Shown here: in pieces, positions 51,951 through 60,851 of the stretch
Position numbering within the stretch: the first letter of the stretch is position 1
Layout: the number at the start of each line of letters is the position of its first letter
DNA from: Acidobacteria bacterium RIFCSPLOWO2_12_FULL_68_19
GTDB taxonomy: Bacteria > Acidobacteriota > Vicinamibacteria > Vicinamibacterales > UBA2999
NCBI GenBank assembly: GCA_001767525.1
Contig: MELF01000038.1
Location: 1 to 64,000 of the forward strand
Direction: 5' to 3'
DNA: 64,000 bases
Translations under genes and position numbers: made by a program
The notes under the pieces: generated by a model
The model's database searches: none
What the model was told of the DNA's origin: nothing
The model's input: only the letters and a program-made list of their open reading frames with translations

Positions 51951-53029
51951 GGCCTCACTCTGACGTACTTCCTCAGCTGCTTCGGCCGGGGCTCTCCGCC
52001 GTAGATGTTGCCGTCGCGGTCCACCGCGACGAACTCGGCGCCGTTGCCCGCCGTGTCGCGCGGGTCGGCCCACGGGAACAGGATGAATTCGTTCACCCCG
52101 CCGGTGCGGGCCTCGCCGATCCGAATCCCCATGTCCCATCCCGGATTCTGCACGTCGTCGGACTCCGAGTCGGCAACGAGGATCCGGCCGCGATCGTCGA
52201 AGAAGACGCCGCTCGGCCGGCCGAACTGCGTCCACTGCGCGAGGAACTTTCCGTCCTGGTCGAAGATCTGGACGCGGTTGTTGAAGCGGTCGGCGACGAA
52301 GAGCCGTCCCTGCGCGTCGAGCGCGATGGCATGCAGCGTGCGGAACTCGCCCGGAGCGTAGCCGGTCTTCCCCCAGCTCGTGATGAACTTGCCGTCCTTG
52401 GAGAACTTGACCACCCGGTTGTTGCCGTTCTCGTTGTGGCCGTCGGCCACGAACACGTCGCCGTTGCGGCCCACGACGACGTCGGCCGGCGAGTTGAAGT
52501 GGGCCGGGCCGTCGCCCGCCATGCCGGCCATGCCGAGCGTCATGAGCACCTTGCCCTGGGGGCTGAACTTGACCACCTGGTGCCCCCGCTTGTCACCTTT
52601 CGGGATCCGCTGCGGCGCGACGGCGTCGGTGATCCACACGTTGCCGTCCGGGTCGACCTCGATGCCGTGCGGCCAGATGAACATGCCGCCGCCGAAGCTG
52701 GTGACGACCGTCCCGTCGGGCGCGAACTTGTAGACCGCGTCCACCTTCGAGTCGCGGCATTCGTCGCCGAACCGGGCCGGGTCCGCCAGCGCCTCGCACC
52801 GGACGACCGCCCAGATGTGCCGGCCGTCGCGGTCGATCGTCACGTCGCCCACGGCGCCCATGGCGCGGCCGCCCGGCAGCTTCGCCCAGCTCTCTACCAT
52901 GCGGTAGGGGTTGGGAAGAGCCTGCGCCGACACGGCGCCGCCGGTCCCGGCCGCCGCGGCGAGCGCCAGCACTCCCGCCAGGGCGAACGCCGGCGTCTTC
53001 AGAGATAGTCCTCGCTGTGCCTCTCCCAT
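51947..53029 (-). CDS. Secreted NHL-repeat beta-propeller protein
   Basis: The protein has 360 aa with a signal peptide (~10-36, ending AVSAQ). NHL blades are visible: 'WPHGIEVDPDGNVWITDA', 'HFNSPADVVVGRNGDVFVADG', 'FRTLHAIALDAQGRLFVADRFNNRVQIFDQDGKFL' and 'FGRPSGVFFDDRGRILVADS'. It is similar in kind to 58250-59410. Such propellers in this phylum are of unknown role, sometimes annotated as peptidylglycine lyase-like. It is divergent from P6, with array 2 in between. Confidence 0.85.
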   Translation of the reverse strand: MGEAQRGLSLKTPAFALAGVLALAAAAGTGGAVSAQALPNPYRMVESWAKLPGGRAMGAVGDVTIDRDGRHIWAVVRCEALADPARFGDECRDSKVDAVYKFAPDGTVVTSFGGGMFIWPHGIEVDPDGNVWITDAVAPQRIPKGDKRGHQVVKFSPQGKVLMTLGMAGMAGDGPAHFNSPADVVVGRNGDVFVADGHNENGNNRVVKFSKDGKFITSWGKTGYAPGEFRTLHAIALDAQGRLFVADRFNNRVQIFDQDGKFLAQWTQFGRPSGVFFDDRGRILVADSESDDVQNPGWDMGIRIGEARTGGVNEFILFPWADPRDTAGNGAEFVAVDRDGNIYGGEPRPKQLRKYVRVRP

Positions 53030-53100
53030 CGCTGCACCTCGTTGTCAGATTGCGGAGTCAGTTGTATACCAGATCGTCGATAATGCCGCACGGCCGGCCG

Positions 53101-53154
53101 GTAGCCGGTAGGTGGTAGCCGGTAGGTGGTAGCCGGTAGCCGGTAGTCGGCAGC
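53101..53154. repeat. CTACCGSCTAC tandem array 2 (reverse orientation)
   Basis: The units read GTAGCCGGTAGGTGG on the plus strand, the reverse complement of arrays 1 and 3. It sits in the divergent control region between the NHL gene and P6, 19 bp before the P6 start. Confidence 0.8.
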
Positions 53155-53172
53155 TGGCAGCGGAGGTGTGAT

Positions 53173-54024
53173 GTGACGAAAGGCCTCATGGTCGTAGCCA
53201 CCGTCCTGGGACTCGCCGCCGCGGTTCTGGTGCAGGCGCAGGGACAGCCCCAGCCGCAGGAAGAGCGGGTGCGTGGGATTCCGGCCGGTCCGCCCGGTCC
53301 GGTGACGACCGACCCGAAGATCATCAATCTGCCCGTGCCGCGGCTCCATGACGGGAAGCCCGATCTGACGGGCCCGTGGGTCGGGGGAGGCTCCGACGCG
53401 GACATCGAGCGCGAAGGCGGGCTGAAGCCGGGCGAGCTGCCGCTGCTGCCCTGGGCGCGCGAGCTGCGAGCCGCACGCGAAAAGGTGACCTACGAGGAGC
53501 CGTACATCTATTGCCTGCCGATGAGCGTACCGCGGGTCAATCCGTACCCCTGGACGTTCTCGATGTCGTACACGTCGAAGGGACTCACATATATCTACCT
53601 GCTGCACGAGACCGGCGACGCCGGCGCGCACCGCGTGGTGTACATGGACGGCCGCAGGCATCCCGCCGCCGACCGTCTGTTCCCGACCTGGTGGGGGCAC
53701 TCGATTGGATCGTGGGACGGCGACACGCTCGTGATCGACACCGTCGGCTACAACGACAAGTTCTGGTTCGACGCTCGCGGAACTCCGCACACCGAGCAGC
53801 TGCATACGATCGAACGGTGGACCCGCATCACCAACGGGAGGCTCGTCAACGACTTCACGCTGGACGATCCAGGAGCATTCTCGCGTCCGGTGCAGCTCAG
53901 GTTCGAGGCGAAGCTCGCGGCGCCGGGCATCGACCTGCTGGAGTACATCTGCACCGAGAACAATCAGGTGGGCATCGCCGGCGGGTACTACCTGAACAGC
54001 GACGGCAAGGTCGAGAAGAGATAG
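53173..54024 (+). CDS. Secreted protein of the W(D/E)G(D/H/E)TLV family, paralogue P6
   Basis: The protein has 283 aa from GTG 53173 (CGGAGG 6 bp upstream); the N-terminus is hydrophobic (~1-22). It is the most diverged copy: 'GKPDLTGPWVG', 'YCLPMSVPRVN', 'HSIGSWDGDTLVIDTVGYNDKFWFDARGTPHTEQLHTIERWTR' and 'FTLDDPGAFSRPVQ', ending 'LLEYICTENN'. The PW after the DDP motif is PV here. It is bracketed by inverted CTACC arrays 2 and 3. Function is unknown. Confidence 0.75.
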   Translation: MTKGLMVVATVLGLAAAVLVQAQGQPQPQEERVRGIPAGPPGPVTTDPKIINLPVPRLHDGKPDLTGPWVGGGSDADIEREGGLKPGELPLLPWARELRAAREKVTYEEPYIYCLPMSVPRVNPYPWTFSMSYTSKGLTYIYLLHETGDAGAHRVVYMDGRRHPAADRLFPTWWGHSIGSWDGDTLVIDTVGYNDKFWFDARGTPHTEQLHTIERWTRITNGRLVNDFTLDDPGAFSRPVQLRFEAKLAAPGIDLLEYICTENNQVGIAGGYYLNSDGKVEKR

Positions 54025-54067
54025 GCCGTCGGTCGGTGGGCGGTAGAGGGAACCAATCGCTGGACTG

Positions 54068-54200
54068 GCTACCGCCTACCGCCTACCTACCGGCTACCGC
54101 CTACCGCCTACCTACCGGCTACCGCCTACCGGCTACCTACCGGCTACCGCCTACCGCCTACCGGCTACCTACCGGCTACCGGCTACCGGCTACCGGCTAC
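54068..54200. repeat. CTACCGSCTAC tandem array 3
   Basis: About 133 bp of CTACCGCCTAC/CTACCGGCTAC units, some joined as CCTACCTACC, between P6 and the convergent metallo-hydrolase gene. It is the longest of the three arrays. Confidence 0.9.
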
Positions 54201-54210
54201 GAGCTGGTGC

Positions 54211-55092
54211 CTACGTTCCCCGTCCCCACAGCGCGCAGTAGCGGCGCAGCGCGAAGATCAGGTTCGCTTCGTACCCTGGCCACTTCTCGTACTTGGGCAG
54301 CTTCAGCTCCTTCTCCACCGGCTCCCAGCAGCGTCCCTGCTGCGCCTCTGCCTTGACGGCGGCCGAGACGTCCTGCAGGAACTGGAGCTGCTCCTGCGCG
54401 TCCTTCTTCGTCCCCAGCCGGTTGTTCGGCGCGCCGGGATGTCCCGGGATCAGGCGGTCCCAGTCCATCGACATGATCTGCTTGATCGACTGCTCCGCTT
54501 CGAACGGATAGAAGTCGATCAGGCCGCGGCCCGGCAGCGCCCCGACCGGAATCAGGTCGACCAGGAAGATGACCCGTTCCTTCGGCAGCCTCATGACAAG
54601 CGTGCTGTCGGAGTGGTTCAGGCCCACATACGTGAGCTCGACCGCGGTGCCGCCCAAGGTGATCGTACGGCTCTTGTCGAACGTCTCGTCCGGCAGCACC
54701 GTGTTGGGATCGTTCAGCACCTTGAGGCGCTCGAGCGCCCGCCGGTGCGCCACGACCCTGGCGCCCGCCTCCTTGAAGGCGCGGCCGCCGGCGATGTGAT
54801 CGAAGTGATGATGGCTGTACACGAGGTAGCGAATCGGCTGGTTCGTGACCTTCCTGATTTCCGCCAGGTACTGCGCCCCCCCCTGGGGCCGTCCGTATCC
54901 GACCGGGTCGGTGGCGATCACCCCCTCACTGGTGACGATGAACATCGCCTGACTGTTCTGGTTGCGGAAGGTGTAGACGTTGTCGGTGCCGTCCACCTTC
55001 TTCACCTCGATCTGGGGCGCCTGCTGTCCCTGCGACCACGCCGGTGTGGCCAGCAGGAGACCGGCGAGCGCCGTGAGCACTGTCCGCTTCAT
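54211..55092 (-). CDS. Metallo-beta-lactamase-fold hydrolase (secreted)
   Basis: The protein has 293 aa from ATG 55092 with a signal peptide (~1-21). The zinc motif 'SHHHFDHIAG' (H94, H96, D98, H99) is intact, with 'GLNHSDSTLVMRLP' (third His region) and 'LIPGHPGAPNN' (later His). It differs from classical beta-lactamases; its activity could be on a lactone, ester or thioester. Its start overlaps the upstream gene's stop as ATGA (55089-55092), so the pair is translated together. Confidence 0.85.
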   Translation of the reverse strand: MKRTVLTALAGLLLATPAWSQGQQAPQIEVKKVDGTDNVYTFRNQNSQAMFIVTSEGVIATDPVGYGRPQGGAQYLAEIRKVTNQPIRYLVYSHHHFDHIAGGRAFKEAGARVVAHRRALERLKVLNDPNTVLPDETFDKSRTITLGGTAVELTYVGLNHSDSTLVMRLPKERVIFLVDLIPVGALPGRGLIDFYPFEAEQSIKQIMSMDWDRLIPGHPGAPNNRLGTKKDAQEQLQFLQDVSAAVKAEAQQGRCWEPVEKELKLPKYEKWPGYEANLIFALRRYCALWGRGT

Positions 55093-56003
55093 GGTCGTCC
55101 CCCTCTCTGCTCCTCTAATGTGGCTCGATACATCGCCTCTTGAATGTCGGTCTCGAGATGACAGTTCGCGGCGTCGATGAATGGGTTCGCGCCGCCGCTC
55201 CGTAGTTTCTCGTGCTTGGCCTGCATGTTGTACTGCGCGGGATGGTCGCCGAGCGGAACGTCGCACGGCAGGGACCGTACGACCGTGAACGTGCGCTCGA
55301 ACTCGGCGACGACCTCGGGCGACGGCGCAGCCGGCGCGCGCAGGCTGCAGTTGATCACCACGTTGTAGGAACGCCCGCCCTCCTGCACTCTCATCGTCCA
55401 CGTGGTGCAGCCGCGGGTGTGCCCCGCCGTCAGATGCGCCGTCAGCGTCGTCCCGCCCAGCGTCACCGTGTCGCCGTCCTGGAGCATGCGGTCGATTGTC
55501 TGTTCCCGATCGCCCACCTTCATCGCCCGCAGCGCAGGCACGTCCTGGGCCATCGCCATGGTCCGCGCGCCGGTCATCTGCCTGACCAGCCCGTCCCCCT
55601 CCTGATGGTCGCGATGGGCGTGCGTGCCGAGCACGATCTTCACGTCGGCGAACGTGAACCCGAGCTGCTCCACCGATTTGGCGATTGTCGGCACGTTCCG
55701 TTCGTACGTGGTGTTGATCAAGACGTGCCCCTCGGGCGTCGTCACGAGGAACGAGCTGAGGGTTCGCGTCCCGACGTAGTAGATGTTGCCGATCACGCGG
55801 TGCGGAGTGAACGCCGTCGTCTGATCCGCCTCGGTCCCCATGTTCCGCGCGAGGATCGACCGGGGCGTATAGGTCTGCCCCCGAACGGTCACGGCCGGAC
55901 GGTCCGGCGGCGGCTGTCCCTGCGCCCCGGCGAGGCGCGCGCCGCCCCCTGCCGTCGTCCCGACGAGACCTGCAACGACCGCCAGCCTGCACAGGTGCCT
56001 CAC
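55089..56003 (-). CDS. Subclass B3-like metallo-beta-lactamase
   Basis: The protein has 304 aa from GTG 56003 (GGGAGG upstream) with a signal peptide (~1-27). The B3 ligand set is present: HAHRDH (128-133), His in 'TAGHTRGCTTW' (H195) and His in 'GDHPAQYN' (H254). The overall order and length agree with environmental B3 enzymes such as those of Bradyrhizobium and Janthinobacterium. It is predicted to hydrolyse beta-lactams in the periplasm, but substrate range cannot be read. It is coupled by ATGA to a second MBL-fold gene. Confidence 0.85.
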   Translation of the reverse strand: MRHLCRLAVVAGLVGTTAGGGARLAGAQGQPPPDRPAVTVRGQTYTPRSILARNMGTEADQTTAFTPHRVIGNIYYVGTRTLSSFLVTTPEGHVLINTTYERNVPTIAKSVEQLGFTFADVKIVLGTHAHRDHQEGDGLVRQMTGARTMAMAQDVPALRAMKVGDREQTIDRMLQDGDTVTLGGTTLTAHLTAGHTRGCTTWTMRVQEGGRSYNVVINCSLRAPAAPSPEVVAEFERTFTVVRSLPCDVPLGDHPAQYNMQAKHEKLRSGGANPFIDAANCHLETDIQEAMYRATLEEQRGGRP

Positions 56004-56167
56004 ACGCCCTCCCAAGCGTGGAATTGTAGCCGGATTCCGGTGCGCCGCGAGATCTCCTTGATCGAGGAATGACCTGTCGTTCACCCTTCCGCGTTCTCGA
56101 TTCTCGGTTCGTGTTCCGGTGCGGTTCTTCCAGGTTCCTGGTCCCCGGGGGGGTGGGCGACGGAGCG

Positions 56168-56905
56168 TCAATCCCGACCGAGCGCCCTTCTCAGCAATGT
56201 CTGTAGGCGCTCGTAGTGCGACCCGCGCCAGTAGACGCGCCCACAGACCTCGCACAGGCAAAACCGGTCGAACTCCGCACGCGTACGCGGCGGCAGGCGA
56301 TCGAGCACCGCCTCTTTCGTCACCGGACGCAGCTCCACGTTGCAGCAGAGGCAGCGGGTGAACGGCCTGGCGCCCGCGGCAAGCGTGAACCGGCGCACGA
56401 TCTCCGCGAACTGTCCCGGCGGGTCGGCGCTGCGCACCCAGCAGCCCCACCGCACCTCGGTGCGCTTGAGCAGCTCACGGTCCCGCGTCAGCACGACGCG
56501 CCGGTCGCGCCGGCCCATGCGGGCGATCTCCGCGTCCTCGGCGAGCACGGCGGCGTCGAACCCTGCCAGCCGGAGGAGTGACGCGAGCTTCCGCAGGTGG
56601 ATGTCGAGAACGAAGCGCACCGGTTCCGGCGGCGGCGCGCCGACGCGCAGGACGCCGCCCAGATCGACCGATCGGAAGGCAGGATAGACGGCGATGCGGT
56701 CGCCGTCTCGCGGCACGTGGCCGACGTCGACGGCCGTGCCGTTGACGACGATGAGGTCGACCTCGGAGTGCGGTACGCCGAGCGCCTCGATGGCGTCCTT
56801 CACCGACGAGAGTCCGCGCAGCGCGTGGAGGGACCCACGGCCCCGCCGCTCCGGCCGCACGAAGTCGTTCAGCTCACCGTAGAACCGGAACCATGCTGCC
56901 GGCAT
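56168..56905 (-). CDS. Mut7-C RNase-domain protein with N-terminal ubiquitin-like domain
   Basis: The protein has 245 aa. Residues 1-85 look like the ThiS/MoaD-like ubiquitin fold found before Mut7-C ('FRFYGELNDFV', 'VDLIVVNGTAVDVGHVPRDGDRIAVYPAF'). The Mut7-C part (~95-240) has PIN-like acids ('RFVLDIHLRKLASLLRLAGFD', 'VVLTRDRELLKR') and a zinc ribbon ('RCLCCNVEL', 'FCLCEVCGRVYW'). Its role in bacteria is unknown; RNA cleavage is proposed for the family. It lies 4 bp after the MFS gene, so probably co-transcribed. Confidence 0.88.
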   Translation of the reverse strand: MPAAWFRFYGELNDFVRPERRGRGSLHALRGLSSVKDAIEALGVPHSEVDLIVVNGTAVDVGHVPRDGDRIAVYPAFRSVDLGGVLRVGAPPPEPVRFVLDIHLRKLASLLRLAGFDAAVLAEDAEIARMGRRDRRVVLTRDRELLKRTEVRWGCWVRSADPPGQFAEIVRRFTLAAGARPFTRCLCCNVELRPVTKEAVLDRLPPRTRAEFDRFCLCEVCGRVYWRGSHYERLQTLLRRALGRD

Positions 56906-56909
56906 TGCC

Positions 56910-58190
56910 TCACTGCGGCTCGGTTTCCGCGACGACCCGCGCGCCGGAGGGCAAGGTGGCCATCCGCTCGCGCGCCAGCAGCCAGACGGCGACGAGCACG
57001 AACGCGAGACACGAGAGTTCGAGCGACAGCCGGACGCCGATGAACGTGCCGATCACCCCGACGGTGATGCCGCTCCCGGCGCGCAGTCCCAGCATCGACG
57101 TGTTGAAGAGGCCGACGATCGTGCCGCGCACCGAGGCCGGCGCCAGCATCTGCACGAGGGTCTGCGCCATCGAGGTGAACGCGATGCTGAAGACCCCCGC
57201 GACCACCAGGAACCCCACGGCAGCCGCGTAGTTCTGCGCAAGCGGGAAGAGCCCCATGGCGATTCCCCAGAGAATCGCGAACAGGATCGCCGTGCGGACG
57301 CTCGGCCGCAGATTCGCGCCCCCCTCGAGCCAGAGGACGCCGACGACCGCGCCCGCCGCGTTGGCCGCCAGCAGAATGCTGTACAGCGCCCCGCCGTCGT
57401 CGGCGCCGAGGTACTGGGCGTACTCCGGCATCTGTGCCTGGAAGGCGTTGCCGACGAAGAAGGACGAGGCGCCCGCCAGCACGATCATCGTCATGATCCG
57501 CGAGTCGGCACGGACCGTCGCCAGCACGCGGACGACATCGCTCCAGGCGAACGGCCGCGCGCTCCGTCCCACCGCCCGTACTCCGTGTCCCGTGTAGGGC
57601 GTGCGCAACGCGAAGATCGTGAACGGGAGGAAGATGAGAACGTTCGCCAGCAGTCCCCAGGCGGGGCCGAGCAGGAGCATGAGTCCGCCGCCAATGGCCG
57701 GACCCAGCAGGATGGCCAGGTAGCGGCTGCTCGCGTTCAGCCGGATGGCGCTCGGGAGCTGCTCGGTCCCGACCATCTCGTGAATGATGAGCTGCGAGGC
57801 GGGCGCCACGATCACGCCGGCGGCGCCGTGAATCAGCAGGATCACCACCGCGTGCCACATCTCCAGCGTGTCGGTCAGGAACAGCAGCCCCCACGCGCCC
57901 GACGCCACGATGAAGAGCGCCTGGGAGGCGTGAATCAGCTTCCGGCAGTCGTACCGATCGGCCAGGGCGCCGGTGTGCAGCGAGAAGAGCAGGAACGGCA
58001 CCCAGTGGCTGATCACCGCGAATCCCGCCAGCGCCGGCGAGTGGAACTCCTCGAACATCACCCAGTAGCTGATGACGTGCTCGATGTTGTCGGCAATCAT
58101 CGACAGCAGCAGGACGATGAAGTACCGGCGATACGCGGGAACGTGGAGGGCGGCGAACTTCGGCGACGACGAGGGCGACTCTGCGGGCAT
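56910..58190 (-). CDS. MFS transporter, enterobactin-exporter-like (MFS_3 type)
   Basis: The protein has 426 aa with about 11-12 helices, ATG 58190. 'PAYRRYFIVLLLSMIADNIEHVISYWVMFE' and 'GALADRYDCRKLIHASQALFIVASGAWG' (MFS A motif) match the EntS/PF05977 group, exporters of siderophores or drugs. A long open frame upstream in another frame is a shadow of the next gene. It is followed by the Mut7-C gene. Confidence 0.9.
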   Translation of the reverse strand: MPAESPSSSPKFAALHVPAYRRYFIVLLLSMIADNIEHVISYWVMFEEFHSPALAGFAVISHWVPFLLFSLHTGALADRYDCRKLIHASQALFIVASGAWGLLFLTDTLEMWHAVVILLIHGAAGVIVAPASQLIIHEMVGTEQLPSAIRLNASSRYLAILLGPAIGGGLMLLLGPAWGLLANVLIFLPFTIFALRTPYTGHGVRAVGRSARPFAWSDVVRVLATVRADSRIMTMIVLAGASSFFVGNAFQAQMPEYAQYLGADDGGALYSILLAANAAGAVVGVLWLEGGANLRPSVRTAILFAILWGIAMGLFPLAQNYAAAVGFLVVAGVFSIAFTSMAQTLVQMLAPASVRGTIVGLFNTSMLGLRAGSGITVGVIGTFIGVRLSLELSCLAFVLVAVWLLARERMATLPSGARVVAETEPQ

Positions 58191-58249
58191 CCTGAAGAGT
58201 GTACTGGAACGAAGAGGGCCGCAGCCCGGCGGGCTCCGCCCCGGCCTGC

Positions 58250-59410
58250 CTATCGCGTGGAAGTGGCTCCCCGCACCATCAGCTTGACGATGCGCCAGTT
58301 GTTCATGTCGGCGACGAGCAGCTCGTTCTCCGACGGACAGGCGAGGCCGTGCGCCCAGTTGAACTGGCCGATCCCACGCCCCGACTCGCCGTAGTAGCCT
58401 GTAATCCTGCCGTCGAGCGTCATCTTGTAGAGCCGCCCCGGCTCGGAATCCATCACGTAGAGGTACTGCGTCGGCGTGTTGGTGATGCACATCGTCCAGG
58501 GCGCCGTCTCGTCGGGACGATTCTTCGTCACGTTGCCGAGCACCGGGTGGCGCATCTTGTCGTAGGGGACGTTCATGTGCAGGAAGCGCTGGAAGCGCCC
58601 GTCGCCGTCGAACACGTGGATGCGGCGGTTGCCCCGATCGCCCGCGTAGATGTTCCCCTGGCGGTCGATCTGCATGGTGTGGACGTTGCGGAAGTGGCCC
58701 GGGTTCAGGTTCGCGTGCTCGCCCCCTTCGCCGTACTGTCCCCACGTCTTGATCCAGTTGCCGTTCTTGTCGAACTTCGCGATGCGGTTGTTGACGTACC
58801 CCTCGCTGACGTAGATGTTGTCCTGTGCGTCCCAGCCGATGTCGGTCGGGCCGTTGAACAACCCATCGACCGGCACTGCCTGCGGCGGCTCCGGCCGGTG
58901 ATACTCCCCTTCGTACCCTTCGGGCCGCCGGCCCAGATTGAGCGTCACGTAGCCGGCGGGATTGAACTTGACGACCGCGTTGGTCCCCTTGTCGACGACC
59001 CAGAGGTTGTCGTACCGGTCGAAGCGGACCGAGTGGCCGTAGCCGAGACCGTAGACCCCCTGCCCCATCTCCTTGACGAAGCGGCCGTTGCGATCGAAGA
59101 CGAGCAGTTGGGTCGTGGCGTTCCCGTAGAGCGGGCCCGTCGTGGCCGATCCGGGATGGTTGAGGACGACGATCTCGCCCTTCGAGTTGACCGCCACGGC
59201 GAGCGTCTCGCCGAGATTCATCGTCGGGGGGTACTTCAGGAAGTCGGCGATGAACTCGACCTGCAGCCGCGGGGCGCCCGCGTTGTCGGCCGGCATCGGG
59301 GCCTGGGCCGAGGCCGGAGCCGCCCATGGTGACGACCCCCGGAGCTCGATGAGGAGCAGCAGTACGGCGAGCGCTACGAGCGCCGCCGGAAGCAGGTGGA
59401 ACCGTCGCAC
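58250..59410 (-). CDS. Secreted NHL-repeat beta-propeller protein
   Basis: The protein has 386 aa with an N-terminal hydrophobic segment (~7-23) and signal-like 'ASAQ'. Blades include 'GYGHSVRFDRYDNLWVVDKGTNAVVKFNPAG', 'FNGPTDIGWDAQDNIYVSEGYVNNRIAKFDKNGNWIKTWG', 'VHTMQIDRQGNIYAGDRGNRRIHVFDGDG' and 'FNWAHGLACPSENELLVADMNNWRIVKL'. It is of the peptidylglycine-lyase-like NHL kind without obvious active-site His/Met sets. It lies 59 bp upstream of the MFS gene on the same strand. Confidence 0.85.
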   Translation of the reverse strand: MRRFHLLPAALVALAVLLLLIELRGSSPWAAPASAQAPMPADNAGAPRLQVEFIADFLKYPPTMNLGETLAVAVNSKGEIVVLNHPGSATTGPLYGNATTQLLVFDRNGRFVKEMGQGVYGLGYGHSVRFDRYDNLWVVDKGTNAVVKFNPAGYVTLNLGRRPEGYEGEYHRPEPPQAVPVDGLFNGPTDIGWDAQDNIYVSEGYVNNRIAKFDKNGNWIKTWGQYGEGGEHANLNPGHFRNVHTMQIDRQGNIYAGDRGNRRIHVFDGDGRFQRFLHMNVPYDKMRHPVLGNVTKNRPDETAPWTMCITNTPTQYLYVMDSEPGRLYKMTLDGRITGYYGESGRGIGQFNWAHGLACPSENELLVADMNNWRIVKLMVRGATSTR

Positions 59411-59552
59411 GGCACCCTCCTTTGAAAACTTGCGAGTGGCGAGTGGCGATCGATGATTGGTCGTTCTCGATTGCGCGCGTGGTGATTATGCCACGTGGGG
59501 CCGATCCGCACCCGGTTCGCGTAGGGCCGAACCGTTCGAACACCTGGTCGGA

Positions 59553-60851
59553 TCAGCGCGGCGAAGCGGGTCCTCCGCCGTGTGGATCGAACACGAGCGG
59601 CGGTGGCTCGTTCGCAACCAGGTACTCGAACCGGCGGCGGAACTCCTGTTCCGGCAGCTTCGCCGTGGCGGCGAGCTTGGCCAGCTCGTGCGGGTCGTCG
59701 AAGTCGTCCCTGCGCAGCCGGATCATGTACCGGCGCGCGATCGCATAGCGCGTCGAGCCGATATCGACCAGCCGCGTTCGTGGGCGCCCCGCCGGGCTCG
59801 CGAGCGACTCGAACGAGATCGGCACGAGACGGCCCCCTTCCATCGAAATCACCGCTCCCGAACCGCCCGCCAGGACGTACTTGGCCGCGCAAAAGCCGAG
59901 ATCCCGCGCGTATTCCACATCGAACGGTATCGGGTCGGCGCAGCGAAGTTCGTACCCGATGCTCTTGGCCACGATCGTCGTCTTGATTCCAAGCTCCCGC
60001 AGCCGAGCGACGGCCTGCGCCTTGAGGATCTCGCCGAGGTTGACCTCCGCGATCCGAAGGTGACCGTGGGAGTCTCGCTCCACCTCATGGAGGCCCTCGA
60101 GGTCTGCCGGCGCGATGTCGAGCACGACGCCCTCGGCGACGACCGCCACGCCATCCGGGCGGCCGGCGCTCAGGCGCTTGATGATCGCGCCGACGAGCGT
60201 ATCGACAATCGTCCGGAGACGGATGGGAGCCTCGAACTCCTCCGCGATGAGCGTCACCGTCGCTCCAGCGGCCTTGCCAATCCCGAGCGCCAGATGCCCG
60301 GCCTTGCGCCCCATCGTGACAACGAAGTACCAGCGCGAGGTCGTCTTGGCATCGACCATCAGGTTCTTGACGATCTCCGCGCCGTAGTGCCGAGCCGATT
60401 GATAGCCGAACGTGTCCACGTGCGCCGGCAGGTCCATGTCGTTGTCGATCGTCTTCGGCACGTGAACGACGCGCAGCCGGCCGCCCGCGCGACGTTCGAG
60501 GCGCATGGCCGAGAACGCCGTGTCGTCCCCGCCAATGGTGATGAGCTGCGACACGTTCAGCCGCAGCAGGCTCGAGATCGTGTTGTCCAGGAGCACGTCA
60601 TCGACAGTGGGATTGGCACGCGAGATGCCGAGGTAGGAACCACCGCGGAAGTGGATGCGGCTGACCGCATCGATCGTGAGTGGCGTGACGCGGCTGATGT
60701 CGCCGGCCATGATCCACTCGAAGCCGTCGCGCACGCCGACGACCGGCACGCCTTCCAGGCAGGCGCGAATCGTGGCGGCGCCGATAACGGCGTTGATTCC
60801 TGGTGCGGGCCCTCCGCCGACGAGGATGGCCAGGCCCTTGTGGTGCTCCAT
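59553..60851 (-). CDS. Phosphofructokinase, PPi-dependent type
   Basis: The protein has 432 aa. Residues that set the phosphoryl donor are GGDDT (107-111; Asp in place of the second Gly of ATP-type GGDG) and PKTIDND (132-138; Lys in place of Gly). Both point to pyrophosphate as donor. 'MGRKAGHLALGIG' is the fructose-6-phosphate site region. It works in glycolysis, reversibly when PPi-dependent. A 142-bp gap to the upstream neighbour contains a GCGAGTGGCGAGTGGCGA short repeat near 59430. It stands apart from the adjacent TolC gene. Confidence 0.9.
   Translation of the reverse strand: MEHHKGLAILVGGGPAPGINAVIGAATIRACLEGVPVVGVRDGFEWIMAGDISRVTPLTIDAVSRIHFRGGSYLGISRANPTVDDVLLDNTISSLLRLNVSQLITIGGDDTAFSAMRLERRAGGRLRVVHVPKTIDNDMDLPAHVDTFGYQSARHYGAEIVKNLMVDAKTTSRWYFVVTMGRKAGHLALGIGKAAGATVTLIAEEFEAPIRLRTIVDTLVGAIIKRLSAGRPDGVAVVAEGVVLDIAPADLEGLHEVERDSHGHLRIAEVNLGEILKAQAVARLRELGIKTTIVAKSIGYELRCADPIPFDVEYARDLGFCAAKYVLAGGSGAVISMEGGRLVPISFESLASPAGRPRTRLVDIGSTRYAIARRYMIRLRRDDFDDPHELAKLAATAKLPEQEFRRRFEYLVANEPPPLVFDPHGGGPASPR

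Noticed and set aside
53101-54200. CTACC arrays as CRISPR
   Set aside because: The units are about 11 bp without distinct spacers, and no cas gene is present.
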